Positions 27,598 through 36,489 of a DNA stretch of 64,000 nucleotides are shown here, one piece after another. The notes below the pieces were generated by a model that was not told the DNA's origin, ran no database searches, and saw nothing but the letters and a program-made list of their open reading frames with translations. The position numbers were made by a program, and so were the translations under genes. The stretch spans positions 1,426,001 through 1,490,000 of the forward strand of contig NZ_CP044222.1 in NCBI RefSeq assembly GCF_008727795.1, given 5' to 3'. Position 1 is the stretch's first letter; each line of letters begins with the position of its first letter. The DNA comes from Nitrincola iocasae. GTDB taxonomy: Bacteria; Pseudomonadota; Gammaproteobacteria; Pseudomonadales; Balneatricaceae.

Positions 27598-28764
27598 ATG
27601 AACCTTCATGAATACCAAGGCAAACAGTTGTTTGCTCAATATGGTCTGCCGGTTTCCAAAGGCTTCGCGGTAGATACACCGGAAGACGCAGCCGCAGCAG
27701 CAGAAAAAATCGGTGGTGACAAATGGGTTGTAAAAGCCCAGGTTCACGCAGGCGGACGTGGTAAAGCTGGCGGTGTTAAGCTGGTGGACTCTCCTGCCGA
27801 TGCAGCAGCCTTTGCTGAAAAATGGCTGGGCCAGCGTCTGGTAACTTACCAGACAGATGCCAATGGTCAGCCAGTTACCAAAATTCTGGTAGAAACCTGC
27901 ACCGATATCGCCAACGAACTCTACCTGGGTGCAGTTGTTGACCGTTCTACCCGTCGCATCGTTTTCATGGCCTCTACTGAAGGTGGTGTTGAAATCGAAA
28001 AAGTTGCGCACGAAACGCCTGAGAAAATTCTCAAGGCTACTGTTGATCCTATGACTGGTGCACAGCCATACCAGGGCCGTGAACTGGCTTTCAAACTGGG
28101 TTTACAGGGCGATCAGATCAAACAGTTTGTACAGATCTTCCTGGGTCTGGCAAAAATGTTCGAAGAAAAAGATCTGGCACTGCTGGAAATCAACCCTCTG
28201 GTTATCACTGACGCTGGCAATCTGCACTGTCTGGACGCGAAAATCGTTATCGACAGCAATGCGATTTACCGCCACAAAGATATTCAGGCGATGCATGATC
28301 CTTCACAGGACGACGAGCGCGAAGCGCATGCGGCTCAGTGGGAACTGAACTACGTTGCCCTGGAAGGTAACATCGGTTGCATGGTCAACGGTGCCGGTTT
28401 GGCCATGGGTACCATGGATATCGTTAAACTGCACGGCGGCCAGCCTGCCAACTTCCTGGATGTTGGCGGTGGTGCAACCAAAGAGCGTGTTACCGAAGCT
28501 TTCAAGATCATTTTGTCTGATAGTAGTGTGAATGCGGTTCTGGTTAACATCTTCGGCGGTATCGTACGTTGTGACCTGATTGCTGACGGTATCATCGGTG
28601 CTGTGAAAGAAGTCGGCGTTGAAGTTCCAGTTGTTGTACGTCTGGAAGGTAACAATGCTGAGCTGGGCGCCCAGCGTTTGGCTGAGTCCGGTCTGGATAT
28701 CATTGCAGCCACCAGTTTGACTGATGCAGCAGTGCAGGTCGTTAAAGCAGCGGAGGGTAAATAA
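27598..28764 (+). CDS. sucC: Succinyl-CoA ligase (ADP-forming) beta subunit
   Basis: A 388-residue ATP-grasp subunit. MNLHEYQGKQLFAQYGLPVS starts the ATP-grasp fold; WVVKAQVHAGGRGKAGGVK binds nucleotide; the CoA-site region is VNIFGGIVRCDLIADGI and the C-terminus VVRLEGNNAELGAQRL is typical. With SucD it converts succinyl-CoA to succinate with substrate-level phosphorylation. It starts 130 bp after lpdG, probably in the same TCA transcription series. Confidence 0.98.
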   Translation: MNLHEYQGKQLFAQYGLPVSKGFAVDTPEDAAAAAEKIGGDKWVVKAQVHAGGRGKAGGVKLVDSPADAAAFAEKWLGQRLVTYQTDANGQPVTKILVETCTDIANELYLGAVVDRSTRRIVFMASTEGGVEIEKVAHETPEKILKATVDPMTGAQPYQGRELAFKLGLQGDQIKQFVQIFLGLAKMFEEKDLALLEINPLVITDAGNLHCLDAKIVIDSNAIYRHKDIQAMHDPSQDDEREAHAAQWELNYVALEGNIGCMVNGAGLAMGTMDIVKLHGGQPANFLDVGGGATKERVTEAFKIILSDSSVNAVLVNIFGGIVRCDLIADGIIGAVKEVGVEVPVVVRLEGNNAELGAQRLAESGLDIIAATSLTDAAVQVVKAAEGK

Positions 28765-28766
28765 TC

Positions 28767-29648
28767 ATGGCAATTCTTATCAATAAAGACACCAAAGTAA
28801 TCTGTCAGGGATTCACGGGTGGCCAGGGTACCTTCCATTCTGAGCAGGCGATTGCTTACGGTACTAAAATGGTCGGTGGTGTTACACCGGGTAAAGGCGG
28901 TACTGAACATCTGGGTCTGCCAGTATTCAATACTGTGGCTGAAGCTGTCGCAGCTACCGGTGCTGAAGCGTCTGTCATCTATGTACCTGCGCCTTTCTGT
29001 AAGGATTCTATCCTGGAAGCGGCTAACAGCGGTATCAAACTGATCGTTTGTATTACTGAAGGCATCCCGACACTGGATATGCTGCAGTGTAAAGTTAAGT
29101 GTGATGAACTGGGTGTGCGCCTGATCGGCCCTAACTGCCCAGGTGTTATCACCCCGGGCGAATGCAAAATCGGTATCATGCCTGGCCATATTCACCTGCC
29201 AGGTAAAGTCGGTATCGTATCGCGTTCCGGTACACTGACTTATGAAGCGGTTAAGCAGACTACAGATGCTGGCTTCGGTCAGTCTACTTGTGTCGGTATC
29301 GGTGGTGATCCAATCCCGGGTTCTAACTTCATCGATATTCTGGAGTTGTTCCAGAATGATCCACAGACTGAAGCGATCGTTATGATCGGTGAGATCGGTG
29401 GTTCTGCTGAAGAAGAAGCCGCTGCGTACATCAAAGCCAATGTGACCAAGCCTGTTGTGTCTTACATTGCCGGTGTTACAGCACCTGCTGGTAAGCGCAT
29501 GGGCCATGCCGGTGCGATCATTTCCGGTGGTAAAGGTACCGCGGCAGAGAAGTTTGAAGCACTGGAAGATGCCGGTGTTAAAACAGTTCGCTCGCTGGCT
29601 GATATAGGTAAGGCACTGTCTGAACTGACCGGTTGGCCAACCAAGTAA
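28767..29648 (+). CDS. sucD: Succinyl-CoA ligase alpha subunit
   Basis: A 293-residue subunit binding CoA at the N-terminal Rossmann domain (CQGFTGGQGTFHSEQAI) and carrying the phosphohistidine in GKRMGHAGAIISGGKGTA. GPNCPGVITPGECKIGIMPG is also diagnostic. It starts two bases after the sucC stop. An antisense 385-codon frame under sucC and sucD is a codon-bias shadow. A strong terminator follows. Confidence 0.98.
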   Translation: MAILINKDTKVICQGFTGGQGTFHSEQAIAYGTKMVGGVTPGKGGTEHLGLPVFNTVAEAVAATGAEASVIYVPAPFCKDSILEAANSGIKLIVCITEGIPTLDMLQCKVKCDELGVRLIGPNCPGVITPGECKIGIMPGHIHLPGKVGIVSRSGTLTYEAVKQTTDAGFGQSTCVGIGGDPIPGSNFIDILELFQNDPQTEAIVMIGEIGGSAEEEAAAYIKANVTKPVVSYIAGVTAPAGKRMGHAGAIISGGKGTAAEKFEALEDAGVKTVRSLADIGKALSELTGWPTK

Positions 29649-29668
29649 TTTATAGCCACACGCTAGTA

Positions 29669-29701
29669 ATAGGGCAGCCTTTTGGTTGCCCTATTTTTTT
29701 T
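29669..29701 (+). terminator. Intrinsic terminator of the suc operon
   Basis: Stem ATAGGGCAGCC (29669-29679), loop TTTT, GGTTGCCCTAT (29684-29694) with one G-U pair, followed by a run of T. It lies 20 bp after sucD. Confidence 0.93.
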
Positions 29702-29804
29702 GCTGCACCTGAGTGTTTTTTGTACAGTTGTTGATTTGTATCAATCGTTATTAGCACATTAGCTTTATAATCACCCGTTTTTCGCATTTTGAGATCAAAA
29801 AGCA

Positions 29805-31025
29805 GTGGATGTACCCTACCGTCAAAACCAGTCAGTAATTGCTGACAACTCTCATCAGGAATCTATTCAACAGTTGGCACGCAAAATAGAGGTGCTGCTG
29901 GGGCAGGATTTTCAAAGCTCGAACATTAAGCAGCTTGCATTAGCTGTATCGGAGCAAAAGATCCCGTTTACGTTGATCACACATGAGCTAGCATCACTTA
30001 GAACCAAGGCGATCAATGTTGCAGTTGTCAATGCAGATATGGTCGCTGTGGAACGCACTCAGAATGAGTTTAATCAACTCGAAGATAGTTTTGCCAGTCT
30101 GTATATACAGCATTACCTTAAGGATCTGGAAAAGCGTAATCACTTGCGCATTCAGCATATCAATGCACTGAGTGAAAAAAATCTGCTGGTACATTTCGAA
30201 GCGCACTTGCTCTGGATGCAGGACTTGGTAAAAGCGGTATTAAGTAATAATCCTGAGCTGCTGCCTGAGTCCAATCCGTTGTGTTGCGAGTTTGGTCAAT
30301 GGTTGTATGGTGAAGGTCAGGAAATTATCCGGGATAGCAGCCATCGTAAACATATAGAAGAGTTGCATCAAAAATTACACGGCACTTCGGCGGCTATAGC
30401 TAAAGAATTACACCATGCGCGTAATAATTTGCGTATGCACGCGTTAATCAAACGAACTGAATTTTTGTCCCTGGATCTGGGCAGTGAAATATCTCTGATC
30501 AATAATATGATATTGGTCAGTACGTATAATAAGGACCCGCTAACCGGTTTGTTGTCACGTCGCTCAATGGATAAAGTGCTGATCAATCAAATGGAGATAT
30601 CCAAAGCCACCGAAACCTCGTTTTGCGTAGTCATGTGTGACCTGGATAACTTCAAGCTGTTGAACGATGATAAGGGGCACCTTGTTGGTGATGCCGCCCT
30701 GAAGTTTTTTGCACAGCGTATGATTGAGCAGTTACGGCGTTCGGATCTGATCTTCCGTTTTGGTGGGGAAGAGTTCTTAATCGTATTGCCTTCAACCAGC
30801 TACCAGCAAGCCTATAATCGGGCTGAAAGTCTTCGCGCTTCATTGCAAAGCGCGCCATTTTGTTTTGAAGGCGAGCCGCAGATATTAACGGCCAGCTTTG
30901 GGGTTGTAGAAATTGCACCTGAGCAGTACCGCTATATCGATAAGCATGCCATTAATGATGTGATCCATGCAGCAGATAGCCGCTTGTACAAAGCCAAAGC
31001 AACCGGACGAAACTGTGTTGTCTAG
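29805..31025 (+). CDS. Diguanylate cyclase with zinc-binding CZB domain (DgcZ-like)
   Basis: A 406-residue soluble protein. Residues about 20-125 are helical and unassigned. Residues about 125-210 look like a CZB domain: His in FEAHLLWMQDLV, Cys in NPLCCEFGQWLYGEG, and two His in HIEELHQKLHG, the ligand order of E. coli DgcZ, whose cyclase is inhibited by zinc. The GGDEF domain follows (DPLTGLLSRRSM, CDLDNFKLLNDDKGH, FGGEEFLIVLP), with an RRSD inhibitory site five residues before GGEEF. The start is a GTG with no strong ribosome site, so it is uncertain; TATAAT at 29766-29771 may be its -10. It should make c-di-GMP in response to zinc status. Confidence 0.85.
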   Translation: MDVPYRQNQSVIADNSHQESIQQLARKIEVLLGQDFQSSNIKQLALAVSEQKIPFTLITHELASLRTKAINVAVVNADMVAVERTQNEFNQLEDSFASLYIQHYLKDLEKRNHLRIQHINALSEKNLLVHFEAHLLWMQDLVKAVLSNNPELLPESNPLCCEFGQWLYGEGQEIIRDSSHRKHIEELHQKLHGTSAAIAKELHHARNNLRMHALIKRTEFLSLDLGSEISLINNMILVSTYNKDPLTGLLSRRSMDKVLINQMEISKATETSFCVVMCDLDNFKLLNDDKGHLVGDAALKFFAQRMIEQLRRSDLIFRFGGEEFLIVLPSTSYQQAYNRAESLRASLQSAPFCFEGEPQILTASFGVVEIAPEQYRYIDKHAINDVIHAADSRLYKAKATGRNCVV

Positions 31026-31028
31026 ATG

Positions 31029-31352
31029 TTATGGCACCCTGTGGGCATCAACTTCAATATGCAGCAAGCGGGACCCGAGTAACTCTATATGACCCTGATA
31101 GCGTTCATCTCCAGTGCTGGTGAACTCAAAGTTGTAACGCCGTTTAAGGTGCAACTGGCCGTTATGCGGGTTGCGTGCCATGGATAAGTGTCGCAAGGCG
31201 ACACTCTGATCCAGCAGCTGTAAAGCCTCTCGGTCACAATAGCGCTTAACCTGTTTCAGGGCCAACTCCCGAACCTTCAGATTTTGCCACCACAACAGCG
31301 CAATCAATGCGATCAGACTCATCCATATCAGCGCCGTCAAATCAATCCACAT
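31029..31352 (-). CDS. DUF3301 family small membrane-anchored protein
   Basis: A 107-residue protein with one N-terminal hydrophobic span (LTALIWMSLIALIALLWW) followed by a soluble part matching DUF3301: ALKQVKRYCDREALQLLDQS, LKRRYNFEFTSTGDERYQGH and a closing LLGSRLLHIEVD. Function is unknown. The ATG at 31352 has AAGGA eight bases ahead; a longer frame from 31388 has no such site. It converges on the CZB cyclase gene, three bases apart. Confidence 0.8.
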   Translation of the reverse strand: MWIDLTALIWMSLIALIALLWWQNLKVRELALKQVKRYCDREALQLLDQSVALRHLSMARNPHNGQLHLKRRYNFEFTSTGDERYQGHIELLGSRLLHIEVDAHRVP

Positions 31353-31498
31353 AAATACATCCTTAAACCCTATCGCTGGAATATACACTGAGTATTCCGC
31401 AAATTATAGTTGTATGAGAGCCGCTAAGAATAGATGAAAATAGTTGACATAAATGGTATGGTATAGCCAGATCCACCGGTAATATAAGGGAGACTGGC

Positions 31499-32977
31499 AT
31501 GGTTGGAATGCGCACACTTGATACGCTCAATTTCGATAATACTTATGCAGAACTGCCCTCGCACTGGTTTCAGCGTACTGAGCCTAAAGCACTGAAACAT
31601 GCACATTTAATCAGCTTTAATCCGCGTGTGGCGGCTTATCTTGATCTGGATCCCTGTCAGACACATCCGCAGGATCTGGCCAGTTATTTTGGTGGTCAGA
31701 TGGTATTACCAGGCGCTAAGCCCATAGCAATGAAGTATACCGGACATCAGTTTGGCCATTACAACCCAGACTTGGGCGATGGTCGAGGTTTGCTGCTAGG
31801 TGAAGTGGTTAACAGCAAAGGGCAACGCTGGGACCTGCATCTGAAGGGGGCAGGGCAGACGGCCTATTCACGTTTTGGTGATGGTCGGGCGGTGTTACGT
31901 TCCAGTATTCGCGAGTATCTGGTCAGTGAAGCCATGTATGGACTGGGTATCCCCTCAACCGAGGCACTGTGTCTGGTGGGAAGTGAGGAGTATACCTCCC
32001 GCCTGGGGATGGAGCCCTGTGCCATGTTGCTGCGCGTCACCCCCTGTCATATTCGCTTTGGTCACTTTGAATGGCTGTATTACAGCAGTCGCCATGATGA
32101 ACTGAAACAACTGGCCGATTACTGTTTGACGCGTTTCTATCCAGAGTGCAGCGAGGCTGATCAACCCTATCTGGCCATGTTTGATGAAATCATGGAGCGC
32201 ACGGCACGGTTGGTGGCACAGTGGCAAACCTACGGTTTTGTCCATGGTGTTCTGAATACCGACAATATGTCGATCCTGGGTGAGACTTTTGATTACGGGC
32301 CTTACACCTTTCTGGACAACTATGACCCGGATCATGTTGCCAACAAAAATGATGACGGTGGGCGCTATGCCTTCTTCCGGCAACCAGCCATAGTGCAGTG
32401 GAATCTGGCGTGCCTGGCACAGGCGCTGTTACCCCTGATCTCCAGGGAGGCGCTGGAAGCCAGGCTGGAGAGTTTTCCCGCCAAGGTGGCTGAGTATCAA
32501 TTGAGTCGTCAAAAAGCCCGTCTTGGCCTGCAAACCGAGCAAGCAGGGGACGCCGAGCTGATAAGTCAGCTGTGGCAGTTGTTTGAACAGCAGAAAACCG
32601 ACATTACCCATTTTTTCAGTGAGCTGACAGAGCTGTCGCCTGATGAGCTCAAGGCTGAACAGCTGCAGGCGTTTACCCAACCAGATACAGCGGCCTGGGC
32701 TCAGTGGTTTAAGGACTATCAGCAACGTGTCATGCAGGAGCATGCCAGTGAGCCCATCAGGCATCAGCAGATGCGTTCTGTGAATCCTTATTATCTGCTG
32801 CGCAACTACATGGCGGAGGAGGCTATACGTGAAGCGACGCAGGGTGATTACCGGCTGGTGAATCAGTTACTGCCGATTCTACGTCACCCTTGTGAACGCC
32901 ACGATGCCAAAGCACAACGTTTTCTGGCCTCACCACCGGACTGGGCCGCCGCAATCTGCCTGACCTGCTCATCCTGA
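31499..32977 (+). CDS. selO: Protein adenylyltransferase SelO (YdiU family, pseudokinase fold)
   Basis: A 492-residue SelO protein. The family transfers AMP to Ser, Thr or Tyr of target proteins, including redox and TCA enzymes, using ATP bound upside-down in a kinase fold. Visible motifs: GHQFGHYNPDLGDGRGLLLG, LKGAGQTAYSRFGDGRAVLR, HGVLNTDNMSILGETFDYGP and PILRHPCERH. The C-terminus ends TCSS, where the cysteine occupies the place of the selenocysteine in eukaryotic SELENOO. AAGGGAG supports the ATG at 31499. It is a single-gene unit. Confidence 0.95.
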   Translation: MVGMRTLDTLNFDNTYAELPSHWFQRTEPKALKHAHLISFNPRVAAYLDLDPCQTHPQDLASYFGGQMVLPGAKPIAMKYTGHQFGHYNPDLGDGRGLLLGEVVNSKGQRWDLHLKGAGQTAYSRFGDGRAVLRSSIREYLVSEAMYGLGIPSTEALCLVGSEEYTSRLGMEPCAMLLRVTPCHIRFGHFEWLYYSSRHDELKQLADYCLTRFYPECSEADQPYLAMFDEIMERTARLVAQWQTYGFVHGVLNTDNMSILGETFDYGPYTFLDNYDPDHVANKNDDGGRYAFFRQPAIVQWNLACLAQALLPLISREALEARLESFPAKVAEYQLSRQKARLGLQTEQAGDAELISQLWQLFEQQKTDITHFFSELTELSPDELKAEQLQAFTQPDTAAWAQWFKDYQQRVMQEHASEPIRHQQMRSVNPYYLLRNYMAEEAIREATQGDYRLVNQLLPILRHPCERHDAKAQRFLASPPDWAAAICLTCSS

Positions 32978-33061
32978 TCAGCAATTTCGATAAATACAGC
33001 GTGTTGCGCTAGAGTTGCCCTGAGTGATCTATTAGACTAAGGGTTAACTTCTGCGCGGGAC

Positions 33062-33820
33062 ATGGGAATGTATTTTCAGCACGCATTTATTCTGGATAAC
33101 TGGCTCAATCTTTTGGCTCTGACCTGGTTTCTAATCTGCTTTAATGGCTATATGGCTTATGCCAGAGTGAAAAGCTTTACTACGCCCTGTCTGGCGAGCG
33201 TGATGCATATCTATCGCACCGAGTGGATGCGGCGCATGCTGACACGTGATAATCGTATCGCCGATACTACCGCCATCTCTAATCTGGAGCGTAGTGTGTC
33301 ATTTTTTGCCAGTACTACTATTCTGGTGATGGCCGGTATTCTCACCGTCATGAGTTCGACCGAGCAGGTGATCAGCCTAATTGAAGATTTGCCTTTTGCT
33401 ATGTCGGCTACTCGCAAAGAGTGGGAACTGAAACTGCTGGTGATGTTGCTGCTGTTTGTCTATGCCTTCTTTAAGTTTACCTGGAGCCTGCGCCAGTATG
33501 GCTTTGCTTCGGTGATGGTCGGTGGAGCACCGGCACCGGGAGAGGGGTTGAGCGAACGTGAGATGGAAGCGCATGCCGCACGTGTCGCCAAGATGACATC
33601 CATGGCCGCCAATAGCTTTAACCTGGGTTTACGTTCCTATTATTTCAGTATTGCTATACTCAGTTGGATTATCAACCCTTGGTTATTCATGGTGTTGAGT
33701 GCCGTAATTGTCTTTGTGCTATACCGTCGTGAGTTTCGTTCTTCAACCCTGACAACCCTGATGATGAGCTCTGAACTGAACCGGCCAGTGATTTCTAACA
33801 TCGATAATGGCACACAATAA
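33062..33820 (+). CDS. DUF599 family inner-membrane protein
   Basis: A 252-residue protein with about four spans near residues 12-32, 80-98, 120-140 and 205-230. Features such as FNGYMAYAR, ISNLERSVSFFASTTILVMA and KFTWSLRQYGFASVM match DUF599, a family of unknown function. An alternative ATG lies two codons downstream. The gene ends directly before the heat-shock promoter of htpG, whose -35 begins on the next base, so htpG can be transcribed on its own. Confidence 0.82.
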   Translation: MGMYFQHAFILDNWLNLLALTWFLICFNGYMAYARVKSFTTPCLASVMHIYRTEWMRRMLTRDNRIADTTAISNLERSVSFFASTTILVMAGILTVMSSTEQVISLIEDLPFAMSATRKEWELKLLVMLLLFVYAFFKFTWSLRQYGFASVMVGGAPAPGEGLSEREMEAHAARVAKMTSMAANSFNLGLRSYYFSIAILSWIINPWLFMVLSAVIVFVLYRREFRSSTLTTLMMSSELNRPVISNIDNGTQ

Positions 33821-33848
33821 CTTGAAACTCTGAAATTTGCCCCTATAT
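33821..33848 (+). promoter_or_regulatory. Sigma-32 heat-shock promoter of htpG
   Basis: CTTGAAA (33821-33827), a 12-bp spacer and CCCCTATAT (33840-33848) closely match the enterobacterial sigma-32 consensus (CTTGAAA, CCCCATNT). The start should fall near 33855, about 57 nt before the htpG ATG. Confidence 0.82.
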
Positions 33849-33911
33849 CTCAGCCAGTGTGAAGGCATTCAGCCTTGATGATTTTTCGTCAAACATGAGT
33901 CTGAGGTACAA

Positions 33912-35828
33912 ATGAGTACAGAAACCCAGAAAGAAACACTTGGTTTTCAGACCGAGGTTAAGCAACTCCTGCACCTGATGGTGCACTCGCTCTACTCCAA
34001 CAAAGAAATCTTCTTGCGTGAGCTGATTTCCAATGCCTCTGATGCAGCCGAAAAACTGCGTTTTGAAGCCCTGGAAAATGCCGAGCTTTATGAAGGAGAT
34101 TCAGATTTAAAAATTCGCGTTAGCTTTGACAAAGACGCCAAAACGGTCACCATCGAAGATAACGGCATCGGTATGAACCGCGATGAAGTGATTGAGCATC
34201 TGGGGACGATTGCCAAGTCCGGGACTGCCAGCTTCATGTCGCATCTTACCGGTGATCAGTCCAAAGACAGTCAACTGATAGGTCAGTTTGGTGTCGGCTT
34301 TTATTCCTCTTTTATTGTTGCCGATCAGGTCGATGTGTTTTCCCGTCGTGCCGGTACAGCTGTGACTGACGCGGTGCACTGGTCTTCACGCGGTGAGGGT
34401 GACTTCACCATCGAGCCGACTGAAAAAGCCGGACGTGGTACACGTATCGTGCTGCATCTGAAAGACGCTGAATCTGAGTTTGCGGATGGCTGGCGTCTGC
34501 GTAGCCTGGTACGTAAATATTCTGACCATATCGCCTTTCCGGTGTTAATGGAAAAAGAAGCACCAGAGGCTGAAGAAGGTGAAGAAGCGCCTGAGGCCAA
34601 AGCACCTGAATTCGAATCAGTTAACAGTGCAACAGCCCTGTGGACACGCAGTAAAAGTGACCTGAACGACGAAGAGTATCAGGAATTCTACAAGCATATT
34701 TCCCATGATTTTGCCGAGCCGCTGAGCTGGTCGCATAACAAGGTTGAAGGCAACCTGGAATATACCAGCTTGTTGTATCTGCCCGGTCATGCACCGTTTG
34801 ATCTGTGGAACCGTGAAGCGCCTCGTGGCTTGAAGTTGTACGTGCAGCGTGTGTTTATCATGGATCAGGCTGACCAGTTCCTGCCACTCTACCTGCGTTT
34901 CATCAAGGGTGTGGTCGACAGCAATAATCTGTCGCTGAACGTTTCTCGTGAAATCCTGCAGAAAGACCCCAATGTTGACAAGCTGCGCAGTGCCCTGACC
35001 AAGCGTGTACTGGATATGCTCAGCAAACTGGCCAAAAACGATGCTGAAAAGTATGCCAGCTTCTGGAAAGAGTTCGGCCAGGTCATCAAAGAAGGGCCTG
35101 CTGAAGATTACGCCAATCGTGACAAAATTCTCAAGCTGTTGCGCTTTGCCTCTACCCATACCGGTAATGCCGAGCAGAGCGTAGGACTAGAAGACTATGT
35201 GTCGCGGATGAAAGAAGGTCAGGAGAAGATCTTCTACGTCGTGGCTGACAACTACAACACCGCTAAAAACAGCCCGCATTTGGAAATCTTCCGCAAGAAA
35301 GGTATCGAAGTGCTGTTGCTGACAGACCGTATTGACGAGTGGATGATGAGCCAGTTGTTCGACTTTGACGGCAAGTCCTTCCAGGATGTCACCAAGGGCG
35401 AACTGAACTTGGGTGAAGTCGAGACCGAAGAAGAGAAGCAGCAGCAGGAAGAAAGCGCCAAGGTGCTGGAAGGCTTGCTGGAGCGCCTGAAGCCCGTGCT
35501 GGATGCCCGCGTGTCAGATGTTCGCGTTACCCATCGTCTCACCGACTCACCAGCCTGTCTGGTACTGGGAGACTACGACATGGGTGCGCAGATGCGTCGC
35601 ATTATGGAAGCCGCTGGCCAGCCAGTACCAGAAAACAAACCGATCTTCGAACTCAATCCTGATCACCCGTTAATTAAAAAACTGGATCAGGAACCTGACG
35701 AAGCCCGCTTTGCCGACCTGGCTCTGGTATTGTTCGATCAAGCCGACCTGGCCGCCGGTGGTCAACTGGACGACCCTGCTGCCTACACCTCACGCTTAAA
35801 CAAGCTGCTGCTTGAATTAAGCGCCTAA
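33912..35828 (+). CDS. htpG: Chaperone HtpG (bacterial Hsp90)
   Basis: A 638-residue cytoplasmic ATP-dependent chaperone. The N-terminal GHKL ATPase motifs are ELISNASDAAEKLRFEAL, DNGIGMNRDEVIEHLG with IAKSGT, and GQFGVGFYSSF. The middle domain includes NVSREILQKDPNVDKLR, and the C-terminal dimer domain ends the protein. An acidic patch (EEGEEAPEAKAPEFE, residues about 218-235) lies between the first two domains. Its own sigma-32 promoter precedes it. A REP array follows its stop. Confidence 0.98.
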   Translation: MSTETQKETLGFQTEVKQLLHLMVHSLYSNKEIFLRELISNASDAAEKLRFEALENAELYEGDSDLKIRVSFDKDAKTVTIEDNGIGMNRDEVIEHLGTIAKSGTASFMSHLTGDQSKDSQLIGQFGVGFYSSFIVADQVDVFSRRAGTAVTDAVHWSSRGEGDFTIEPTEKAGRGTRIVLHLKDAESEFADGWRLRSLVRKYSDHIAFPVLMEKEAPEAEEGEEAPEAKAPEFESVNSATALWTRSKSDLNDEEYQEFYKHISHDFAEPLSWSHNKVEGNLEYTSLLYLPGHAPFDLWNREAPRGLKLYVQRVFIMDQADQFLPLYLRFIKGVVDSNNLSLNVSREILQKDPNVDKLRSALTKRVLDMLSKLAKNDAEKYASFWKEFGQVIKEGPAEDYANRDKILKLLRFASTHTGNAEQSVGLEDYVSRMKEGQEKIFYVVADNYNTAKNSPHLEIFRKKGIEVLLLTDRIDEWMMSQLFDFDGKSFQDVTKGELNLGEVETEEEKQQQEESAKVLEGLLERLKPVLDARVSDVRVTHRLTDSPACLVLGDYDMGAQMRRIMEAAGQPVPENKPIFELNPDHPLIKKLDQEPDEARFADLALVLFDQADLAAGGQLDDPAAYTSRLNKLLLELSA

Positions 35829-36147
35829 CCAATATCGCCCTCCGGGCAAGCGGTCTGTAGGAGCCCGGTCTCCGGGCGATTTTCCCGCTGTGGGAGCCCG
35901 CTCTGCGGGCGAAGGTTCGGTCCCCGGGCGAAAATACCCCCATTTGGCACCCTGTTTTCGCTCGCGGAGCGAGCTCCTACAGAATTTAATGTAGGAGCCC
36001 GGTCCCCGGGCGATTTTCCCGCTGTGGGAGCCCGCTCTGCGGGCGAAGGCTCGGTCCCCGGGCGATATTGTCTCCAACCCTCTCGATTTGTTTGTCACTC
36101 TGGTTTATTCTTGAAATAAAATCATTCCAACCTGTCAGGATATTCCA
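35829..36147. repeat. REP array 2 (two copies of a mixed-stem unit)
   Basis: This 319-bp gap holds REP units at 35856-35880 (GCCCGG stem), 35889-35913 (GCCCGC stem), a partial tail at 35916-35932, an inverted GCTCGC-stem unit at 35957-35981, then again 35990-36014 (GCCCGG) and 36023-36047 (GCCCGC) with another partial tail to 36066. The first and last blocks are near-copies offset by 134 bp. Beyond 36066 lies about 80 bp with no clear motif before the cytochrome gene. Frames read through this region on the minus strand are repeat translations, not genes. Confidence 0.9.
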
Positions 36148-36453
36148 ATGAAAACAATACTTGCTCCACTCTCTTTAGCACTGCTACTTGGTAGTAATGT
36201 TGTATTTGCTGATGCCGAAATTGAAGGTATTGTTGATCGTCATTGTCAGGCTTGCCATGATGCTGGATTAGCCGGTGCACCAAAACTTAGTGATGCAGCC
36301 AGTTGGGCTCCGCGCCTGGAAACTGGTATTGATGCAATGGCCAAAACGGTAATATCCGGTAAGGGTGCTATGCCACCTAAAGGGACCTGTTTTAGTTGCA
36401 CAGAAGAGCAGATACATGCTGCCGTTGAAGAGCTGGTAGGTCGTCTGCAGTAA
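36148..36453 (+). CDS. Cytochrome c5-like periplasmic monoheme protein
   Basis: A 101-residue protein with a Sec signal peptide (residues 1-21, cut after VVFA). The heme is bound by CQACH (residues 34-38) and the axial methionine is in GAMPPKG. A second cysteine pair, CFSC, follows as in cytochrome c5, where it forms a disulfide. It should carry electrons in the periplasm. The degenerate GGDEF gene starts 36 bp downstream and may be co-transcribed. Confidence 0.88.
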   Translation: MKTILAPLSLALLLGSNVVFADAEIEGIVDRHCQACHDAGLAGAPKLSDAASWAPRLETGIDAMAKTVISGKGAMPPKGTCFSCTEEQIHAAVEELVGRLQ

Positions 36454-36489
36454 GCGTATGCTGAATAAAATTACCTGAGGAAGAGAGTT

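Noticed and set aside
28350..29507. A 385-codon open frame antisense to sucC and sucD
   Set aside because: It lies wholly under two certain genes, has no family motif, and its length follows from their strong codon bias.
35674..36098. Minus-strand frames through the repeats after htpG
   Set aside because: The protein text repeats the REP unit (PGDRAFARRAGSHSGK) and has no start context.
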